The translations under genes were made by a program, and so were the position numbers. From Akkermansiaceae bacterium UBA5688 (GTDB lineage Bacteria > Verrucomicrobiota > Verrucomicrobiia > Verrucomicrobiales > Akkermansiaceae), in assembly GCA_002420315.1 (NCBI GenBank), contig DIHU01000105.1, forward strand, positions 1-9,686: DNA of 9,686 nucleotides, read 5' to 3'. The notes under the pieces were generated by a model. The model did no database searches, had not been told where the DNA came from, and saw only the letters and a program-made list of their open reading frames with translations. Of this stretch, positions 6,175 to 9,686 are shown one piece after another. Position 1 is the first letter of the stretch, and each line of letters begins with the position of its first letter.

Positions 6175-7575
6175 ATGAGCACCTACGACTCCCATGAACC
6201 TCGTTCAAATTTTGGTTTATTTGTCTTTTTGGCTTTTGTAGCTGCCGCTCTAATAGGAATTGGTTCTTATCTTTTTCGGTCGGGTCAGCCAGCTGAGCCA
6301 GCTGAGCCAGCTGAGCCGGCTACCAGCCAGGCTCCTTCGCCTGTAAACCCGGAGATTAAAAAGGTTTCCGAGAAAGTAGAGCCAAGACCATTTGATCCTT
6401 TCAATGCGGAACCCGAACCCGGGCCTGATCCGGTTGATACGGTAGCGCCGCCGCCGCCAGAGCAAATTTTGGTTGATGCCGGAATGGGTGCAGCCGAGCT
6501 TAAACCCGAGGTTCTTCTCGAGAAGATCGGAAGATCTCTCGAGGAATCTGATTTGGTAAAAGCGAGCATGCTGATTGGCCGAAGGGCTCTAGATGAATCC
6601 CAGCTTGAAGGACTGCGTAAATTAGCGGCAATTGGAGATTTCCGGCTCAGTTCGATGGATCCGATCATGGAAATCGGAGAACTAGAAGCAAATCGCAAGT
6701 CTCGCTGGGCTTTAAATTTTGAAGGCGAAAAAGGAGCTCGAATTTACTTTGACTTGCTCCGAGGGAAAACTGGGGGCTGGGGAGTCGAAAAGATGAAGCT
6801 TTTTGATCAGGAAGCTGCCGGAAGGGCTATCTTTGTCGATTCACTTGGGATTACAGATGCTTTTCTTCGCGCGGTGTTGGAGCAGAATTTTGATGACGCC
6901 AAATCGCTTGTAGACCCCGAATCTGTCTCAGATGCTAAGATTGCAGGACTTTGCATTATCTTTGAAGAGGCCAAATATCGACTCCGGACACAGAAGCCGC
7001 TACGGGCCATGTTTAATCGTGAGCTGACTGCGGGTTTTATTGCGCATGTTGAAGATGAGACTGGTGAAAAGGCCGCTGATTTTGGCCTTAATGTGCAGCG
7101 GAAGACGATCGATCAACCATGGCAGGTGACCGAGGTGAATCTGGATTCACTCCTCGCTGATTACGCGGATCGTGTGGCTGGAGGTGATGTGCACTACACC
7201 CCTCTTATCAAGAACCCGACCGGTGGGGATACTTTGATTCTCTATTTCGGGTTTGATGAGGATGTTCTTACTCCAAGAACCGAGCGTCAGCTTGATATTG
7301 TAGCCGGGCTTTTGAAAACTGATCCTGATAAAGAGCTTACTCTCTCTGGTCACACGGATTCATTGGGAACTGATCAATATAACGATAAGCTCTCAGAGCG
7401 TCGCGCAGGGGCAGTCGAAAAATATCTCTTTAGGCTTGGAGTTCCCCGGAAGCAGATTGTGGCCTTAGCGGAGGGCGAGGCGAAGCCTCGACGACCGAAT
7501 TCTACTGTCGATGGCAAGGATAATCCCTCCGGGCGGCGCGCAAATCGGCGAACTGAGATCTACTTGGATTTTTAG
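6175..7575 (+). CDS. Inner-membrane-anchored OmpA-family peptidoglycan-binding protein
   Basis: A 466-residue protein with four regions. A single membrane segment at about 13-34 anchors it. A Pro/Ala/Glu-rich linker at about 38-100 starts with three P-A-E repeats. A middle region at about 105-345 has no family I recognise; it is rich in short helices and includes the phrase W-A-L-N-F-E-G at 178-184. A C-terminal OmpA-like domain spans about 350-466. In that domain G-H-T-D395 and, 15 residues on, R410 in L-S-E-R-R-A match the Asp/Arg pair that binds diaminopimelate in OmpA-type domains, and N-R-R-T-E-I at 457-462 closes it. There is no beta-barrel, so it is better pictured as a tether between inner membrane and cell wall, with MotB-like topology, than as a porin. 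It begins 15 bp after the protease gene without a Shine-Dalgarno motif and may depend on the same transcript. The OmpA-like domain is certain; the role of the middle region is unknown. Confidence 0.9.
   Translation: MSTYDSHEPRSNFGLFVFLAFVAAALIGIGSYLFRSGQPAEPAEPAEPATSQAPSPVNPEIKKVSEKVEPRPFDPFNAEPEPGPDPVDTVAPPPPEQILVDAGMGAAELKPEVLLEKIGRSLEESDLVKASMLIGRRALDESQLEGLRKLAAIGDFRLSSMDPIMEIGELEANRKSRWALNFEGEKGARIYFDLLRGKTGGWGVEKMKLFDQEAAGRAIFVDSLGITDAFLRAVLEQNFDDAKSLVDPESVSDAKIAGLCIIFEEAKYRLRTQKPLRAMFNRELTAGFIAHVEDETGEKAADFGLNVQRKTIDQPWQVTEVNLDSLLADYADRVAGGDVHYTPLIKNPTGGDTLILYFGFDEDVLTPRTERQLDIVAGLLKTDPDKELTLSGHTDSLGTDQYNDKLSERRAGAVEKYLFRLGVPRKQIVALAEGEAKPRRPNSTVDGKDNPSGRRANRRTEIYLDF
6288..6314 (+). 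repeat. Three tandem 9-bp repeats encoding Pro-Ala-Glu
   Basis: The unit GCCAGCTGA occurs three times without a mismatch, and a partial fourth copy diverges after GCC. Because the unit is nine bases it adds P-A-E triplets in frame, so slippage would change the length of the periplasmic linker of the OmpA-like protein without breaking the frame. Confidence 0.9.
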
Positions 7576-7625
7576 TACTTTGAGCGCCGCCGTAAGCTTT
7601 CCTAAAGATTATACTCTGCCTTCGG

Positions 7626-8990
7626 CTAATTGGTGATTTTTGCCGCAAGTTTGTTAGCCAGCTCTGGATTCTCTTTAGCAATGTTTTTAGTTTCTCTCTC
7701 CGGTGACGTGTGGTCGTAGAGCTCAAGGTGTCCCTTACGGTGTTTAATGAGTCGGTGGGTTGTGGTGCGGATCGTATTGGCTTTCCCATTATAGGAGATC
7801 GCAGTATCATCGGAGGCCACTTTTGGATCCTTGAGGAGAGGGAGGAGACTGGAACCGTCTAAGAAGTCGGGTTTTTTGAGATCGACGAGGTCGCAGAGGG
7901 TTGGGAAGAGATCGATAGTTTCTACGATAGAATTTGTGATTACACCGGGTCTTTGAATGACAGGGTCTACGATGATCAGGGGGGAGCGCAGGGATTCCTC
8001 AAAGAGGGAGTGCTTCCCCCAAATGGCGTGTTCGCCGAGGTGCCAGCCATGGTCGCCCCAGACTACGATGAGGGTATTTTTACCGAGTCCAAGTTTGTTG
8101 AGGCGGTCGATAATTTTACCAACTTGGGCATCTGCGTAGCTTACACAGGCAGCATAGTGTTTACGGACTGCGAGGGCAAAGGCGGGATCCGTATTAGGAT
8201 TTTTCCCCCAGCGGTTGTATTTCATGAATTCGCCAGAGCCGTGCCAGGTTGTTTGGCCTTCGGGCTTCTTGGGATGTGGGATAGGAGGGAGCTCGGCATC
8301 CTGGTAGTGCTCCATATATTTGGCGGGTGCGCCAAAGGGGAGGTGGGGCCGAAGGATACCAGTGGCGAGGAAGAATGGTTTATTGTCTTTTTTAAGTAGG
8401 TCGAGTTGGTTGAGGGTTTCATGGATGGCAGGGCCATCGGGGTAGATTCCATCGGGGCCTGCGGTGGATTGGAAGAGGTCCATATCTTTGGCGTTTTTAC
8501 GGATCTCGCCGTTGGCGAGGCCATGCATCCAGCCGCGCGGGTGTTGCCATTTGCCCGAGGGGAGAAGGTGGCGATCCCAAGATTGGGGCATTTCGGGTTT
8601 GGAGTCATCGTCCCAGTCTTTGCCGCCGCGTCCGCCTGGGTGGTGGCTGACTTTGCCGACTGAAACAGTGGTGTAGCCGTTTTCACGAAGGTAGGCGGGG
8701 AGAGATGGGTTTTTGATTTTGTTAGCGCGGGCGAAGAGTGCTCCGTTTCCTCCGGGGCCATAGGTGCCGGTTAGAAGTGCGTAGCGCGAGGCTCCGCAAG
8801 TCGGGGCTTGCACGTAGTGGCGGGTGAAGGCTCGGCCGCGTTTAGACAGGGCGTCAATGTTTGGGGAATGAATATAGTCGACTCCGAAGCTTTTGAGTTC
8901 CGGGCGGAGGTCATCGATACAAATAAGCAGGATATTTTTCTCAGCAAAGGTTTTGCTCACTAAGACAAAAAGAACGAGGAGGATTCTCAT
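7626..8990 (-). CDS. Secreted sulfatase, iduronate-2-sulfatase-like
   Basis: A 454-residue type I sulfatase with a short signal peptide (residues 1-16, ending T-F-A). Landmarks align with human iduronate-2-sulfatase: D26-D27 followed by L-R-P, active-site C65 in C-G-A-S-R (codon 8798-8796), R69, K113-V-S-H116 (K135/H138 in the human enzyme), R-P-H216-L-P-F (H229), W-G-D313-H314-G-W (D334/H335), and K326 in W-G-K-H-S (K347). The fit suggests SulfAtlas S1_7, a large family whose bacterial members act on various 2-O- or other sulfate esters, so the substrate cannot be read from this. The third position of the maturation motif is Ala instead of the canonical Pro. The C-terminal domain includes L-E-L-Y-D-H at 422-427. 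The gene converges on the OmpA-like gene 50 bp away, with no clear terminator between them. No Shine-Dalgarno precedes the ATG. Confidence 0.92.
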   Translation of the reverse strand: MRILLVLFVLVSKTFAEKNILLICIDDLRPELKSFGVDYIHSPNIDALSKRGRAFTRHYVQAPTCGASRYALLTGTYGPGGNGALFARANKIKNPSLPAYLRENGYTTVSVGKVSHHPGGRGGKDWDDDSKPEMPQSWDRHLLPSGKWQHPRGWMHGLANGEIRKNAKDMDLFQSTAGPDGIYPDGPAIHETLNQLDLLKKDNKPFFLATGILRPHLPFGAPAKYMEHYQDAELPPIPHPKKPEGQTTWHGSGEFMKYNRWGKNPNTDPAFALAVRKHYAACVSYADAQVGKIIDRLNKLGLGKNTLIVVWGDHGWHLGEHAIWGKHSLFEESLRSPLIIVDPVIQRPGVITNSIVETIDLFPTLCDLVDLKKPDFLDGSSLLPLLKDPKVASDDTAISYNGKANTIRTTTHRLIKHRKGHLELYDHTSPERETKNIAKENPELANKLAAKITN

Positions 8991-9023
8991 GAGAAGAAAT
9001 GTTATGAAAGCAATCAGGCAACG

Positions 9024-9223
9024 TCACTTTGAAATCTTAATTCTAAAAAACTGTTTATGCGAAGGATCGAGAATCATTTCGCGAACTTCGAAGGTTTCAT
9101 TGGTGAAGGTTGTCGTTGTCGGGGTGTTGAGCCTTGCCAGCGAGGGTTCTGAGAAAGAGGACGAGGATCAGAAGGTGAGGTATAGCGGACGTGTTGGCTC
9201 CGTGAAGAATAAGATACAAATTG
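9024..9223 (-). pseudogene. Frameshifted C-terminal remnant of a secreted protein gene (probable)
   Basis: This lies in the roughly 300-base gap (8991-9294) between the second sulfatase and the pterin dehydratase, where I find no intact gene. Reading leftward, one frame gives T-F-T-N-E-T-F-E-V-R-E-M, then D-P-S-H-K-Q-F-F-R-I-K-I-S-K and a TGA at 9026-9024. That ending resembles the last strands of many verrucomicrobial secreted proteins. The same style of sequence continues upstream in a different frame (V-R-Y-T-S-P-S-D-P, then N-P-R-W-Q-G-S-T-P ending near 9123). The two frames join if one base is added to the C-run opposite 9121-9124. No start codon or signal peptide precedes it, and the 5' part of the gene is missing. 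I infer a decayed tail left by a deletion. An overlapping plus-strand frame at 9103-9261 is a weaker alternative. Confidence 0.35.
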
Positions 9224-9294
9224 AAGACAGGAGACGGGGAAATTTAATCCACGTTTTCTAGTGAATAGTCGATATTTCTGGTATGATTGTGCTC

Positions 9295-9570
9295 ATGGGG
9301 AAACTACTAACTTCTGAAGAGGTGGCGCGGGGCTTGGAGGCACTAGATTCATGGGGAATTGTGGAGAGCGAGTTGATAAAAGTTTTCAAGTTTGGTGATT
9401 ATTTGGAGGGAATTGAGTTTGCGGGACAATGTGGGAAGATCGCGGAGGAGATGAACCATCATCCAGATTTGTTGATTCAATGGCGCAAGGTCACGGTGTC
9501 GATTTCGACGCACTCGGCGGGTGGATTGACAGCTCTGGATTTTGAGTTTGCCAACAAGATTGAGGGCTAA
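9295..9570 (+). CDS. phhB: Pterin-4a-carbinolamine dehydratase (PCD/DCoH)
   Basis: A 91-residue cytoplasmic enzyme that dehydrates 4a-hydroxytetrahydrobiopterin to the quinonoid dihydropterin, recycling the cofactor of aromatic amino acid hydroxylases. In bacteria lacking such hydroxylases it may serve another pterin reaction. The family signature is complete: E51-x3-H55-H56-P57, W63, H73 and D82. The spacing between the catalytic histidines (18 residues) and from the last His to Asp (9 residues) equals that of mammalian DCoH (His61, His62, His79, Asp88). I start at the ATG at 9295 because family members begin just before this L-L-T-S-E-E segment. An in-frame ATG at 9283 would add four residues, and neither has a Shine-Dalgarno. 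A weak promoter match (TTGAAG at 9221, 16-bp spacer, TTTAAT at 9243) lies upstream. No phenylalanine hydroxylase gene is in the window. Confidence 0.93.
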   Translation: MGKLLTSEEVARGLEALDSWGIVESELIKVFKFGDYLEGIEFAGQCGKIAEEMNHHPDLLIQWRKVTVSISTHSAGGLTALDFEFANKIEG

Positions 9571-9630
9571 ACTTTCAATATTAGGATTTTCAGGGTGAGC
9601 GCTTGGAGTTTGTTTTAAAATTCATGTTAT

Positions 9631-9686
9631 CTAGAGCTGGAGCATTTCGAAGGTGGCGATTCCGTTGTTAACGGCGTGCATCCAGA
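9631..9686 (-). CDS. Partial C-terminus of a probable CPBP-family intramembrane metallopeptidase
   Basis: The right edge reads leftward as an open frame ending W-M-H-A-V-N-N-G-I-A-T-F-E-M-L-Q-L and TAG at 9633-9631. The start lies outside the window. An H-A-x-N-N motif close to a hydrophobic carboxy terminus is typical of the last conserved motif of CPBP proteases (Rce1/CAAX type II, an integral membrane family), where the His and Asn are catalytic-site residues. With only 17 residues visible, the family is a suggestion. It would converge with the pterin dehydratase gene 60 bp away. Confidence 0.5.
   Translation of the reverse strand, partial: WMHAVNNGIATFEMLQL

Noticed and set aside
7576..7625. 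Possible terminator between the convergent OmpA-like and sulfatase genes.
   Set aside because: Only 3-4 bp stems (for example GCC-TTC-GGC) without a following T-run on either strand.
8222..8761. Long frames on both strands inside the second sulfatase (179 codons on minus, 148 on plus at 7953-8399).
   Set aside because: Shadow frames of a gene whose active-site residues all align with iduronate-2-sulfatase.
8893..9261. Plus-strand open frame of 122 codons, with a possible internal GTG start at 9103 preceded by GAAGG and a hydrophobic V-V-V-V-G-V-L stretch.
   Set aside because: The first third is antisense to the sulfatase start. The rest gives an arginine/lysine-rich sequence with no recognisable family, and the minus-strand remnant explains the same bases better. 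A small protein from 9103-9261 cannot be excluded.

Overview
The window looks like an ordinary chromosomal stretch from a member of the PVC group of bacteria, most likely a Verrucomicrobiota species. Four things point there. It has an exported 3-keto-disaccharide hydrolase (DUF1080 type) together with two different secreted sulfatases. One sulfatase carries the C-G-A-S-R active-site variant, which I associate with this group. Clear Shine-Dalgarno sequences are almost absent. A decayed gene tail near 9.1 kb ends in the F-F-R-I-like carboxy terminus I associate with verrucomicrobial secreted proteins. Planctomycetota is the main alternative. The assignment rests on gene content only.

Layout. 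112-894 (+) encodes the secreted DUF1080 protein and is closed by a textbook intrinsic terminator at 918-948. 1130-1912 (-) encodes an exported HExxH zinc peptidase whose second half follows the catalytic core of anthrax lethal factor. It is divergent from 1995-3560 (+), a secreted sulfatase resembling heparan N-sulfatase. 3585-4481 (-) is a two-domain GNAT acetyltransferase. 4639-6159 and 6175-7575 (both +, 15 bp apart) form a two-gene unit: a membrane-anchored HtrA/Deg protease with two PDZ domains, and an inner-membrane-anchored protein with a C-terminal OmpA-like peptidoglycan-binding domain. 7626-8990 (-) is a second secreted sulfatase, of the iduronate-2-sulfatase type. The gap upstream of it holds what looks like a frameshifted remnant of a secreted-protein tail (9024-9223, -). 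9295-9570 (+) encodes pterin-4a-carbinolamine dehydratase. The last 56 bases carry the carboxy-terminal codons of a minus-strand gene that probably encodes a CPBP-type membrane peptidase.

How they fit together. The DUF1080 protein, both sulfatases and the zinc peptidase all carry export signals. Together they suggest a cell that removes sulfate from and dismantles complex, probably host- or algae-derived, glycans outside the cytoplasm. They are separate transcription units on alternating strands, so this is not an organised utilisation locus. No formylglycine-generating enzyme or anSME, which the sulfatases need for activity, is encoded here. The HtrA/OmpA pair is envelope quality control and cell-wall attachment and is the only evident operon. 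The GNAT enzyme and the pterin dehydratase are cytoplasmic housekeeping genes with no visible link to the rest. I see no tRNA, rRNA, CRISPR array, insertion sequence or phage gene, and no convincing new multi-gene system. The lethal-factor-like peptidase and the frameshifted remnant are the parts most worth a second look.
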